Shown: positions 29,696-37,919, numbered from the stretch's first letter. The stretch: 64,000 nucleotides of DNA from Tumebacillus lacus (GCF_026410385.1 NZ_JAPMLT010000002.1:124001-188000); one strand, 5' to 3'. Notes: a model not told the origin generated them from the letters alone. A program made the numbers and translations.

Positions 29696-30748
29696 ATGAG
29701 CACTCCCAACACCGCCGCGAAAAGCACCTATCGTTTTGGCGCCAGTCCCAACCGTCTTTTACAAATGGACGTACTCTACTTTCTCGTCACATTGCTCTTC
29801 TTCTACGTCCAGCTCCACATGGTCATCCAGTTCGCGTGGCTTGGCCATATCACCCTGCTCGCCCTGTTCCTGAACCTGCTCTGCTTCAAACTCGGGGAAC
29901 TGGCCCACGAGCTGTTCGACGGCGGTCCGGCCCCGCTGTGGATCGTCCTCGCAGCAGGCTCGGCGATCCTCTCCGCGACGATGCCCGACCTCTCCGTCCT
30001 CTACTTCGTCTTCGGCCTCGCCATGATGAAGATCCGCGTCGAGCTGTCCGCCTACTCCGCCCGCAGCGTCAAGCTCAGCTCGCGGGCGCTCGGCTTCATC
30101 CTCGCACCCTTGTTTCATCCGGTCGTCTTCGAGATCTTTGTCGTCGCCACCTTCGCCCTGTGCCTGCTCCACATCAAGCACATCAAAACGAACGAAGCCC
30201 CGCGCCTTCATTGGTTCACCCTGCCGGAGAACAAACGCGTCTACTGGACGATGGGCGTCCACCACGCCCACTATTTCATCTACTGCTACTCGATTCCGAT
30301 CTCCTTCGCCGCCTGGAGCGACCTGCCGATGTGGAGCATGGGCCTCGTCTTCTACGTTGGCTGGGCCGCGTACAACGCCTATGAAAAATGGCTCCGTCCG
30401 AGTTGGCCCGCCTTCATCATCGGCCACTTCATCGGTGCTCTGTCCCTCATCGGCCTGTACTATGCCGAGGCTCTGTCTCCGCTCCTCTTCTGGTGGTTCA
30501 TGACGGGACTTGGCGGCGGCACCGTCTTCATGCTCCATCGCCTCGTGCCGCGTCCGGCAGACGTCGTCGACCGCGAGTTGAGCATCACTGAAGGGTTCGG
30601 CCACGTCTTCGGCGTCGCCGTCTGGGGCCTATTGATCTTCACCGTCTCTCCGGAGAGCCCCTACCTCGCCGGCGCGATCCTCGCCGCCCTCTCGATGTTC
30701 ATCGCCTACAACGCCTCGAAATCAAAAAATGGTCAACCCGCTTCCTAG
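29696..30748 (+). CDS. Polytopic membrane protein of unknown function in the RiPP-like locus
   Basis: The 350-aa protein has about ten hydrophobic segments and several His-rich spots near the membrane (GELAHELFDGG, FHPVVFEIF, CLLHIKHIKTN, MGVHHAHYFIYCYSI). His clusters of this kind occur in membrane diiron or heme enzymes, but I do not recognise the family. It follows the radical SAM gene by 24 bases and is surely in its operon. The ribosome binding site (AAGGAG) is rather far (about 14 bases) from the ATG. It could export the product, bind a cofactor, or modify a lipid or peptide. Confidence 0.8.
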   Translation: MSTPNTAAKSTYRFGASPNRLLQMDVLYFLVTLLFFYVQLHMVIQFAWLGHITLLALFLNLLCFKLGELAHELFDGGPAPLWIVLAAGSAILSATMPDLSVLYFVFGLAMMKIRVELSAYSARSVKLSSRALGFILAPLFHPVVFEIFVVATFALCLLHIKHIKTNEAPRLHWFTLPENKRVYWTMGVHHAHYFIYCYSIPISFAAWSDLPMWSMGLVFYVGWAAYNAYEKWLRPSWPAFIIGHFIGALSLIGLYYAEALSPLLFWWFMTGLGGGTVFMLHRLVPRPADVVDRELSITEGFGHVFGVAVWGLLIFTVSPESPYLAGAILAALSMFIAYNASKSKNGQPAS

Positions 30749-30768
30749 CCGGGTTGACCTTTTCTTTC
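30725..30768. terminator. Bidirectional terminator between the two RiPP-like operons
   Basis: GGTCAACCCG (30731-30740) / CGGGTTGACC (30750-30759), perfect 10-bp stem, A-run before and TTTTCTTTCTT after. The membrane protein stop codon lies in the loop. Confidence 0.93.
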
Positions 30769-31788
30769 TTACAGCGAGAAATAATCCACATACAAACGCG
30801 GAATATACGACGCCGGATCGTTGTAATACGAGATGATATTGTCATGATACAGATCGAACGCATGCTTCAGATCATGCACACAGTTGATCACAAAATGCGC
30901 TTCTTTCGCTTCGATATACTCCACATGCTCCAACGCCCGCTCGATCAGGCTCTGATGCCCGCCTTCGATATCGCCGCGCATATGTTGCAGAATCGGCTCA
31001 ATCGTATCCGGAATGTGGCCAAAGTTGCCCGAGATCTTCTCAAACGACGCCTGCGCCGTCGCGTAGTCCTCCTGACGCGCCTCAAACAGCGACGTGCAAG
31101 CGATATACGCCAGCGAGCTCTGACGCCCGATCTCGCACAGCATCTGGATCAACGCCGTCGTCCCGACCAGCGGGTTGGCCGTCTGTGCCACCTCGCGCGG
31201 GATGCCCACGTTCTCCAGCGTCTGCAAGATCAGATCGGTATGGTTGTACTCATCGAGGAAGTAGTCGGTCAGGATCTTCTCATGATGCTCGTCCCGGCAA
31301 TGAGCCAGCGCATTGGAGATATGACGGGTCGCCGACTTCACATACTGGTAGGTCTCCAGCAGTAGCCCGTGGAACACTTCCTTCGGATACTCGTTGCGCT
31401 CCAGACCCGCGAACAGCTGATGATACCCGATCTGACGGGACCACATCACCGCCGTGTCGTCGATCGCGCGGAGGAAGTCCTCTTTTTTAATCCGGTCGAG
31501 CGGCAGTTCTTCGCGGAACATCCCCATCTCGTCCATCATCGCGACGATGTCGCGCACGCTCTCCTCGTTGACACCGGTGTGTTCGGCGATCTGCGGGATC
31601 GTGTGACGGCCGTCCATGTAGCGTTTCAGCTCCATAAACTTGCGCGGGTCGCCCACATCCTTGCCGATTTCAAAATAGTCTTTGCCAAACACCAGAAAAA
31701 TGCTTTCTTTATCGTTGCGGATCACAAACGTGCAGTGACGCAGACGCGGTTTTCCCAAATAGCCTTTCGCGGTGGACAGTGTGCTCAA
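30769..31788 (-). CDS. PqqD-like recognition domain fused to a heme-oxygenase-fold (PqqC/TenA-like) enzyme
   Basis: The 339-aa protein begins with a winged-helix PqqD-like domain (residues about 15-95: ESIFLVFGKDYFEIG, LKRYMDGRHTIPQIAEHTG). This is the RRE fold that binds RiPP leader peptides. The rest (about 110-335) is an all-helical heme-oxygenase-like domain with possible diiron ligands in LLLETYQYVK, TRHISNAL, DEYNHTDLI and HDLKHAFDLYHD. Such enzymes oxidise peptides or small molecules. The TTG at 31788 lies nine bases after GAGGAGG; the GTG at 31830 is inside a hairpin and was rejected. It follows the 27-aa peptide gene in one transcript. Confidence 0.82.
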   Translation of the reverse strand: MSTLSTAKGYLGKPRLRHCTFVIRNDKESIFLVFGKDYFEIGKDVGDPRKFMELKRYMDGRHTIPQIAEHTGVNEESVRDIVAMMDEMGMFREELPLDRIKKEDFLRAIDDTAVMWSRQIGYHQLFAGLERNEYPKEVFHGLLLETYQYVKSATRHISNALAHCRDEHHEKILTDYFLDEYNHTDLILQTLENVGIPREVAQTANPLVGTTALIQMLCEIGRQSSLAYIACTSLFEARQEDYATAQASFEKISGNFGHIPDTIEPILQHMRGDIEGGHQSLIERALEHVEYIEAKEAHFVINCVHDLKHAFDLYHDNIISYYNDPASYIPRLYVDYFSL

Positions 31789-31822
31789 TGAGTGACTCCT
31801 CCTCGATCTCCTGGTAAATAGA

Positions 31823-31854
31823 TCGATCACCTGACCGGACAGCCAGGTGATCGA
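31823..31854 (-). promoter_or_regulatory. Intercistronic hairpin (attenuator or RNA-processing stem)
   Basis: TCGATCACCTG (31823-31833) and CAGGTGATCGA (31844-31854) form a perfect 11-bp stem with a 10-base loop, between the 27-aa peptide gene and the oxidase gene. No proper U-tract follows, so it probably acts as a partial terminator or stabilises the upstream peptide mRNA. This is common in peptide operons where precursor must exceed enzyme. Confidence 0.75.
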
Positions 31855-31871
31855 GGGCGATCACTTGGCGA

Positions 31872-31955
31872 TTATGCGCAAGCGATCAGAGCTGCGGTGG
31901 AAGAAGACAGAGCGGAAGATTCACCGATCTTCTTGATCGTCACTTTCAGTTGCAT
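31872..31955 (-). CDS. Candidate RiPP precursor peptide, 27 aa
   Basis: The ATG at 31955 has a near-perfect AGGAGGTG seven bases upstream. The peptide splits into a basic, leader-like start (MQLKVTIKKIGE, residues 1-12) and a core rich in small residues (SSALSSSTAALIACA, residues 13-27) with five Ser, one Thr and a penultimate Cys. It has no signal peptide. The gene is first in an operon with a PqqD-domain enzyme and faces a radical SAM operon, which is the expected setting of a ribosomally made, modified peptide. I know of no described class with this core. It is too short for standard gene callers and easy to miss. Confidence 0.8.
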   Translation of the reverse strand: MQLKVTIKKIGESSALSSSTAALIACA

Positions 31956-31996
31956 GCTGTCACACCTCCTTGAACGTTAATAGGTAACTCAAATTA

Positions 31997-32025
31997 ATCT
32001 TACTTTGGAAAAAATTCACTGTCAA
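31997..32025 (-). promoter_or_regulatory. Near-consensus sigma-A promoter of the precursor peptide operon
   Basis: TTGACA (32020-32025), exactly 17 bases, TAAGAT (31997-32002) on the minus strand, about 40 bases before the start codon. One of the strongest promoters in the window. The surrounding 100 bases are notably AT-rich. Confidence 0.88.
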
Positions 32026-32082
32026 TAGATTTGGCTGAATTTTTTCAAAAAAATGTAGCCGTTCATAAAATTGCCTAAATTG

Positions 32083-32123
32083 AAAGAAGCACCCGTTTCT
32101 AAATCGGGTGCTTCTTTCCTTTT
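32083..32123. terminator. Terminator upstream of the precursor promoter
   Basis: GAAGCACCCG (32086-32095) / CGGGTGCTTC (32105-32114). It ends the minus-strand dienelactone hydrolase gene and isolates the peptide promoter. Confidence 0.88.
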
Positions 32124-32135
32124 TATACGTCCTGT

Positions 32136-32942
32136 TTACGCCAACACCTCGCGCATAAACGTCAACGTCTGCACCCACGCATCGCGCGCGGCGTCCACGT
32201 TGTAGAAATTGCGCGTATCGTTGAAGAACCCGTGATGCGCCCCTTCGTACATCAGCGTGGTCAACTGCTTGCCCTCCGCTTCCATCGCTTCCCGGAACTC
32301 CGGGAGCAACGCGTTGATGCCTTTGTCCTCGCTGCCGAACACCCCGAGCACCGGGCAGCCGACCCCTGCGATCAGTTCACGGCGCGGCAGCATGCCATAA
32401 TAGATCACCGCGCCCGAGAGCGCATCCGACCGGCACGCCATCTGCGCCGACAGCGCCCCGCCCATGCAGTATCCGATCGTCGCGATCCGCTGTCCGGCCG
32501 ACACGTCGGCCGTCTGCGCATACGCCAGCGCCGCGTGCAGCTTGTTGATATACAAAGGAGCCCGCTCGGCGATGGCAAAGACAGCGGCAAACGTCTCTTG
32601 CAGTTCCTTCGATTCCTTCGCCAGCAATTGCCCCAGCAGTTCGCGGTCATGCAGGGAAGTCGCCGGGATGCGGTCGAGGAAGCCTTTGATCAGATCGACC
32701 CGCTCCTGTTTGTACACCTCCGGGAGTGCGCCGTTCTCCGCATACAGAACCGGCGCGATCACGTTGTACCCCGCCTGTGCAAACCGGTCGGCCACATCCT
32801 GAATGTGATCATCCACGCCAAAGATCTCCTGAATCACCACCACCGTCGGCAGCGGCGTCTGGGCCGCCTCCTGACGCACCGTGTAGAGATAGACCTCCTG
32901 CTCGCCTTCCGTCACATGCACCCATTCTTTGCGCAACGTCAT
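32136..32942 (-). CDS. Dienelactone hydrolase-family alpha/beta hydrolase
   Basis: The 268-aa protein has the DLH marks: VVVIQEIFGVDDHIQDVADRFA, the Cys nucleophile in IGYCMGGALS, Asp in FGSEDKGI and His in YEGAHHGFFND. These cytosolic enzymes open lactone or ester rings; many bacterial members have unknown substrates. It is upstream of a MOSC gene's strand partner with a 33-base gap, so it may share its transcript. Confidence 0.9.
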   Translation of the reverse strand: MTLRKEWVHVTEGEQEVYLYTVRQEAAQTPLPTVVVIQEIFGVDDHIQDVADRFAQAGYNVIAPVLYAENGALPEVYKQERVDLIKGFLDRIPATSLHDRELLGQLLAKESKELQETFAAVFAIAERAPLYINKLHAALAYAQTADVSAGQRIATIGYCMGGALSAQMACRSDALSGAVIYYGMLPRRELIAGVGCPVLGVFGSEDKGINALLPEFREAMEAEGKQLTTLMYEGAHHGFFNDTRNFYNVDAARDAWVQTLTFMREVLA

Positions 32943-32975
32943 CGGTATGTACCCCTCTCCTCTGTAAAAGTAAAC

Positions 32976-33656
32976 CTACAACTTCCCTTTCTCCGCGTAG
33001 ACCCGGCGCAGTTTATCCCGCCGTTCCTCCGCCAGTACCCGCCACTCGGAAGCCAACGCTTTGGCGGAGAGCACCTCTTCCAACAGTTCCAGATTGGTGT
33101 ACTCGTGATACAACGACCGGTTGATCATCGCCACCGACACGCCTTCTTCCGCCCGCTCCAGCCGTTCAAACCGGCGGTCTTCGCCGATCATCCCTTCTTC
33201 CAGCACGCGCAGATAAAAGCCGGTGTACCCCGTCCGGGCGACCTTCGGCAGCACCGTCGGATCACCGAGCCGCACCTCGACTTTAAAACAAGGCACTCGC
33301 GGCTGACAGACCTGAACCACCGCCTCGCCCAGCCGGTACACGTCGCCGATGCACACCTCATGCTCCAGCATGCCGCGCACCGTCAGATTTTCACCGAAAG
33401 CGGAGATCGGCATCTCCCGGCCGATCTGTTCCGCCCAGTAGGGGTAGTGGTCGTAGGAATAGACCATCACCGCTTTGTTTTCGCCGCCGTGATGGATCAG
33501 GTCCGCCTGACCGTCGCCTTCCAGATTGGTCTTCGCCAGATAGACGGGGCCGTCGACCGGCTGCTTGAAGATCCCGGTCTTGATCCTCATCCCGCGATAT
33601 TCCACCATCTGCGGCCGTCCGACATTCAGCGAAACGACCTCGATTGATTGAGACAT
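32976..33656 (-). CDS. MOSC-domain protein (YiiM-like), copy 2
   Basis: The 226-aa protein is a paralogue of the one at 26997-27668: LIHHGGENKAVMVYSYDHYPYW, GENLTVRGM and the metal-binding Cys in PRVPCFKVEV. Same size and same C-terminal three-helix extension. The start at 33656 follows AAGGAGG. An inverted repeat lies just upstream in the promoter region, suggesting regulation. Probably a molybdenum-dependent reductase of N-hydroxylated substrates. Confidence 0.88.
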   Translation of the reverse strand: MSQSIEVVSLNVGRPQMVEYRGMRIKTGIFKQPVDGPVYLAKTNLEGDGQADLIHHGGENKAVMVYSYDHYPYWAEQIGREMPISAFGENLTVRGMLEHEVCIGDVYRLGEAVVQVCQPRVPCFKVEVRLGDPTVLPKVARTGYTGFYLRVLEEGMIGEDRRFERLERAEEGVSVAMINRSLYHEYTNLELLEEVLSAKALASEWRVLAEERRDKLRRVYAEKGKL

Positions 33657-33668
33657 GATATTCCCTCC

Positions 33669-33699
33669 TTGACATTGATAGATCTATTTATAATGTCAA
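33669..33699. promoter_or_regulatory. Inverted repeat upstream of MOSC copy 2
   Basis: TTGACATT (33669-33676) and AATGTCAA (33692-33699) are exact complements, with an inner TAGATCTA palindrome. It lies immediately before the ribosome binding site of the MOSC gene. Probably an operator for a dimeric repressor not encoded nearby. Confidence 0.5.
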
Positions 33700-33714
33700 T
33701 TCGGGACATGTCCG

Positions 33715-34092
33715 TCAATTCCTTGCCACGTCGATGATTTCCACGCGATTTCCCCACGGATCGGCGAGAAAGAACCGCATCACGCCGGGGATTTCATCGT
33801 TATCCTTGACTTCGATGCCGTGAGCGAGCAATTTCTCACGCAGCGCGGCTGCACCTTGCACCCGAAATGCCGGATGCGCCTTTTTCGCCGGAGCAAACTC
33901 CGCCTCCACGCCGACATGCAGCTGCAGGCCGCCGCCGACTTCAAACCAGCAGCCGCCGCGCACCTTCAGCTTTTCCGGCTTCTCGATCTCCGGCATCCCG
34001 AGCAATTCGCCAAAAAACCGGCGTGCCTCTTCTTCGCATCCTTTCGGAGCGGCGAGTTGGACATGGTCGAGCCCTGCAAATACGAACGACAT
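33715..34092 (-). CDS. VOC-family (glyoxalase-fold) protein
   Basis: The 125-aa protein has a single VOC module: FAGLDHVQLAAPKGCEEEARRFF at the start, LQLHVGVEAEFAPA in the middle and VMRFFLADPWGNRVEIID at the end. The metal ligands fit His-9 or so, His in LQLHVG and Glu in RVEI. Such proteins include glyoxalases and antibiotic-binding proteins; the substrate is unknown. AAAAGGAGGGAT precedes the ATG. Confidence 0.88.
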   Translation of the reverse strand: MSFVFAGLDHVQLAAPKGCEEEARRFFGELLGMPEIEKPEKLKVRGGCWFEVGGGLQLHVGVEAEFAPAKKAHPAFRVQGAAALREKLLAHGIEVKDNDEIPGVMRFFLADPWGNRVEIIDVARN

Positions 34093-34189
34093 ATGCGATC
34101 CCTCCTTTTGTAAACTTCTTCCTGCTATTGATTGTATCCTGCCGAGCGCCCTTTCGGTTATGCAACATCTCTCTGTCGTTATCGAAAAT

Positions 34190-35629
34190 TCAAAGAACCA
34201 CTCGCACCACCGCGCCGCCCTCTGGATGATTGCTCGCGGTCACCTCGCCGCCGTGTTGCTCGGTGAGGCGTTTGGCGATATAGAGCCCGAGACCGGCGTG
34301 GCCTTTGGCTTGCGAGCGGGACGGGTCGCCTTGATAAAATTTATCGAAGACGCGACCCAGATCCCGTTCTGCAAATCCCGCTCCCGTATCGCGCACTGTG
34401 ATCGCCAGCCGCCCTGCTTCCACCTCGGCCCTCATCTCGATCCGTCCACCCTCGGGCGTAAACCGCAGCGCGTTGCCGACGATGTTGTCCAACACCTGCG
34501 CCACTCGCTGCGCATCGAGGCACAGCACATCGTCGACACCCGCCCCCACGGCATACTCAAACGCAAACACTCGGCCTTTCTGCTCCGCCAGCCACGCATA
34601 CCCCTGCGCCTTTTCCTCCAAAAACCCCCTCGTCTCAACCGCTTCCGGCCGCAGCGAAAACTCCGCCCTGTCGATCTCCGACACCGCGTTCATCTCTTCG
34701 ATCAGCCCCACAGCACGCCGCGTGTTGCTCTCAATCGTCCGCAGATACCGCTCCAGCCGCTCCGGTTTGTTCATACCGCCCCCGAGCAGCCCCTCCGCAT
34801 GACCTTGGATGATCGTCAGCGGCGTCCGCAGATCGTGGGCGATCGCCGCGACCATCTCCCGCCGCTCCTGCTCCAGCCGCCACTCGCGCAGCAACGACTC
34901 CTTCAGTTCCGCCCGCATCGCTTCAAACGACCGCGTCAGTTCGCCGATCTCATTTTCCGCCCGATACTCCAGCGAAAAATCGAGGTCCCGCTCCCTGATC
35001 CGCTCCGCCGCCCGCACCAACTCCCGGATCGGCCGATTCAACCGCCTGCCAAACCCGCGCGCAAACCCCAGCGCAAAGATCAGCACATACAAAAACGGCG
35101 ACGCCAACACGATCACCGCCACCATCACACCCCACCAGTTGCGGCGCGGGTCCGCCACCGACACTTCCAAGTCATAGCGCACCGCCACCGCGCCGCGCCA
35201 CTCCCCCTCCGGATCGAGCAGCGGATACACAGTTGTCACCGTCTGCCCCGATACCGACTGCCGATTTAAGAGGCGAGCCAACTCCGCTCCGTTCGCCGCC
35301 AGCTGCCCCTCCAGCGTTCCGTAGCGCACCCGCGCCGACCGGTCCATCACCTGATACCGCATTCCCGGCGACGGCACCTTTTCCTCAAACGCAGCCCGCG
35401 CATCCGCTTCGAGCAACGCCGCACCCTGCTCCTCTACATACTCCGCGAGCGCAGGCATCCTTTTTTCATAAAAATTTGCCGGCCGCACCACCCGATCCCC
35501 GCCATGCGTCCACCACAAATATCCGACGACGTACGTCACCGCCGAACAAAGCACGCTCAGAACGAGGATCAGCAAAAACGTCGCACCCAGTTGATTTTTC
35601 AAACTCCACCGCTCCATCAACCGCCCCAT
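34190..35629 (-). CDS. Sensor histidine kinase of the ABC-linked two-component system
   Basis: The 479-aa membrane kinase has a first TM helix (about 13-37), an extracytoplasmic sensor of about 115 residues, a second TM (VMVAVIVLASPFLYVLIF), HAMP, and the H-box IAHDLRTPLTIIQGHAEG. ATPase boxes follow: DNIVGNALRFTPEGG (N), DTGAGF (G1), FDKFYQGDPSRS (F) and GHAGLGLYIAK (G2). The large outer domain separates it from BceS-type kinases. The ATG at 35629 lies just after the regulator stop. It is the last gene of the ABC-regulator-kinase operon. Confidence 0.93.
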   Translation of the reverse strand: MGRLMERWSLKNQLGATFLLILVLSVLCSAVTYVVGYLWWTHGGDRVVRPANFYEKRMPALAEYVEEQGAALLEADARAAFEEKVPSPGMRYQVMDRSARVRYGTLEGQLAANGAELARLLNRQSVSGQTVTTVYPLLDPEGEWRGAVAVRYDLEVSVADPRRNWWGVMVAVIVLASPFLYVLIFALGFARGFGRRLNRPIRELVRAAERIRERDLDFSLEYRAENEIGELTRSFEAMRAELKESLLREWRLEQERREMVAAIAHDLRTPLTIIQGHAEGLLGGGMNKPERLERYLRTIESNTRRAVGLIEEMNAVSEIDRAEFSLRPEAVETRGFLEEKAQGYAWLAEQKGRVFAFEYAVGAGVDDVLCLDAQRVAQVLDNIVGNALRFTPEGGRIEMRAEVEAGRLAITVRDTGAGFAERDLGRVFDKFYQGDPSRSQAKGHAGLGLYIAKRLTEQHGGEVTASNHPEGGAVVRVVL

Positions 35630-35633
35630 CGTC

Positions 35634-36338
35634 TCACCCCCGCTCCCATCTGTACCCGACACCCCACACCGTCGCCACAAAAGCGGCGGCCGGATCGACC
35701 GCGCCGAGTTTGGCCCGGATCTTTTTCACATGCTCCGTCACTGTGCTCGCATCCCCGACCGCATCCAACCCCCAGACGCGGTCATAGATATCCTCCTTCG
35801 AAAACACCTGCCCTGGATGCAACGCCAACAGCTCGACGATGGCAAACTCCCTCGCCGTCAGCACCACCTCCCGACCCTGCAACCGCACCGCATGACCTTG
35901 CACATCGATCTCCAATCCGCCGTAGCGCAGCACCGTCCGCTCCGCTCCCTGCCCGCGCTTTTCCCGCCGCAGATGGGCTGCGATCCGCGCCTTGAGCTCG
36001 ACCAGCGAAAACGGCTTGCCGATATAGTCATCCCCGCCCAAGGCCAGCCCCTTCACCCGGTCGGTCTCACTCTGGCGCGCGCTCAAAAATAAAATCGGAC
36101 ACGCCACCCGCTCGCGAATCGCCTGGCAGACCTCATACCCGTCCTTCCCCGGCATCATCACATCGAGCACGATCAGATCCGGCTGCCTCTCCGCCATCGC
36201 GACCGCCTGCTCGCCGTCGAACGCCGTCCAGACCTGATACCCTTCGTCCTCCAGCGCATCGGCAATCAAACTCACGATCTCTTCCTCATCATCCGCGATC
36301 AAAATCGTCTCTCGCACCGCACTGTCACCCGCTTTCAC
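35634..36338 (-). CDS. OmpR/PhoB-family response regulator
   Basis: The 234-aa protein has a receiver domain (ILIADDEEEIVSL, phosphorylated Asp in LIVLDVMMPGKDGYE, FLSARQSETDR, GGDDYIGKPFS). Its C-terminal winged helix contains VVLTAREFAIVELLALHPGQ. The best start is GTG 36338, with AAGGTG about ten bases before; a TTG at 36347 is also open. It ends four bases before the kinase start and follows the permease by 14 bases, so it is co-transcribed with the ABC genes and probably controls them. Confidence 0.93.
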   Translation of the reverse strand: MKAGDSAVRETILIADDEEEIVSLIADALEDEGYQVWTAFDGEQAVAMAERQPDLIVLDVMMPGKDGYEVCQAIRERVACPILFLSARQSETDRVKGLALGGDDYIGKPFSLVELKARIAAHLRREKRGQGAERTVLRYGGLEIDVQGHAVRLQGREVVLTAREFAIVELLALHPGQVFSKEDIYDRVWGLDAVGDASTVTEHVKKIRAKLGAVDPAAAFVATVWGVGYRWERG

Positions 36339-36352
36339 TCTTTCCAATCACC

Positions 36353-37120
36353 TTAACACAATTCCCGCTTTTTCCACATCACCCACGATGCCCCAAACGA
36401 CAACACCATCACCGAGCCGAGCGCCATCGCGAACACCCCGGCCCCGTTTCCCGACAGCACCTGAAACACCGCCTCCCCGCCCAGCAGGAAAAAGCGCAGA
36501 TGCTCCGACACATACAGCATCCCGACATAGCTCCCGACCAGTCCGGCATAGGCCAGCACCGTGCTCGGCACGAGCAGGCAGATCAGCGTGCACAGTCCCA
36601 TCGCCGCCACCGCGATCAGATAAAACACCCCGTAGTACGCCAGCACATCGCCAAACGACGCCAACCCTGCCGCACTCGCTGCAGCAGCCCGCTCCGTCAG
36701 TGCCCCGCCATCGCCGAGCCACGTCTGCCCCGCGATCACTCCGACCGCCAACACCACCGCGAGCAACATCGCAACCCACACAGCCAACGCCACCCATTTC
36801 GCGAGCAACAGCGCCCCGCGCCCATGCGGCCGCAGCAAAACCATCCGATACGCCCCCTGCACCCGCTCTCCGGCAAGCGCATCGACAAACAACATCGGTG
36901 CCGCCACCAGCATCAGCACAAACGACGTCTCCTTCAACAAAAACGCGGGGAAATTCCACGCATCGAGCCGCACCTCCGTCCCCGCATTCACAAATCCCAC
37001 CCCAAACCGGCTCAACCACATCGCCGCGAGCACACTCACGGCTGCAAATAAAACGAGCGTCACCACCGTCTTCTTTCTGGCCCACATCCGTTCCCACTCG
37101 CTCACAAACAACTCAAACAT
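36353..37120 (-). CDS. ABC-2 type permease (LanG-like)
   Basis: The 255-aa protein has six hydrophobic segments and the LanE/G-like start MFELFVSEWERMWARKKTV plus LLRPHGRGALLLAKWVALAVW. It overlaps the preceding permease gene by eight bases. A second long frame (36348-37097) on the same strand lacks membrane character and is a shadow. Two such permeases with one ATPase form immunity or multidrug exporters of the LanFEG kind. Confidence 0.88.
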   Translation of the reverse strand: MFELFVSEWERMWARKKTVVTLVLFAAVSVLAAMWLSRFGVGFVNAGTEVRLDAWNFPAFLLKETSFVLMLVAAPMLFVDALAGERVQGAYRMVLLRPHGRGALLLAKWVALAVWVAMLLAVVLAVGVIAGQTWLGDGGALTERAAAASAAGLASFGDVLAYYGVFYLIAVAAMGLCTLICLLVPSTVLAYAGLVGSYVGMLYVSEHLRFFLLGGEAVFQVLSGNGAGVFAMALGSVMVLSFGASWVMWKKRELC

Positions 37121-37919
37121 CCAGACCCCTCCTCTTCACAAACCACAGATAACCCACCGTCAAACACACCGCCACATAACAGACCATCACCCCGAGATTC
37201 CACCTCATCATCGGCCGCCCGTCTGCCAACATCGCCGCAATCCCCTGATGCTGAATGTGCGTTATCGACAGGGATTGCACCTGCGCCCCAAACATCCTCG
37301 CGGCCACCGGCCAGCCAAACGACAGCAGCAACCATCCGATCCCCATCCCGACCGCCGCCGTCGCCGTCTGCGCCATCACAGCCAGCAACAGCATCACGCT
37401 CGCCATCGCGACCACCGTCAGCCCGGCGAGGCCGTAATAAGCCAATCCGTACCGCACTGCCTCGCCCCCTGCAAAAGCCCCTTCCCGATAAAACAACCCC
37501 ACCGTCTCCGTCCGCTCAAACAGCCACCACCCGATCCCCCAGCACTCGAGATAAAAAGCCCCCAAAAACACCCCCACCGCCGCCAACACCACCGTCCACT
37601 TCGCCCAGAACAGCTCCGCAAACGTCACCGCCCGCAGCAGCAAAAACCTCAACTGCCCCGACCTTGCCTCCTCTGTCACAGCCGCAGCGAGCAGAACGAC
37701 GACGAGCAGATTGAACACCGTCATCAGGTGCTCCGCCAACGCCAGCACTGGGAAATTCCACACCGTCGCATACTCCGGCATCCCCGGCGACAAGGCGCCG
37801 TTTTGCTCCAAGCAATACCTTGCAGCCGCATACACCAACACCGGCATCATCAAAAACATCCCCCACGTCCGCTTTCGGCTCCACAATCGCAGCCACTCGC
37901 TCATCCACAGCCCCTTCAT
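37113..37919 (-). CDS. ABC-2 type permease (LanE-like)
   Basis: The 268-aa protein has six hydrophobic segments and starts MKGLWMSEWLRLWSRKRTWG, paralleling the next gene. Also shared are VVVLLAAAVTEEARSGQLRFLLLRAVTF and LFWAKWTVVLAAVGVFLG. Its start overlaps the ATPase stop by four bases (ATGA). The pair presumably forms a heterodimeric channel. Target compound unknown. Confidence 0.88.
   Translation of the reverse strand: MKGLWMSEWLRLWSRKRTWGMFLMMPVLVYAAARYCLEQNGALSPGMPEYATVWNFPVLALAEHLMTVFNLLVVVLLAAAVTEEARSGQLRFLLLRAVTFAELFWAKWTVVLAAVGVFLGAFYLECWGIGWWLFERTETVGLFYREGAFAGGEAVRYGLAYYGLAGLTVVAMASVMLLLAVMAQTATAAVGMGIGWLLLSFGWPVAARMFGAQVQSLSITHIQHQGIAAMLADGRPMMRWNLGVMVCYVAVCLTVGYLWFVKRRGLDV

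Noticed and set aside
28346-31955. PQQ biosynthesis cluster
   Set aside because: PqqD-like and PqqC-like folds are present, but the peptide lacks the Glu and Tyr of PqqA, and pqqB and typical PqqE context are absent.
33704-33713. GGACATGTCC palindrome
   Set aside because: A 10-base palindrome alone is not significant; the adjacent longer repeat was kept instead.
36348-37097. Long Cys/Gly-rich frame overlapping the permease
   Set aside because: It has no membrane pattern or family likeness; the overlapping frame 36353-37120 codes for the real permease.
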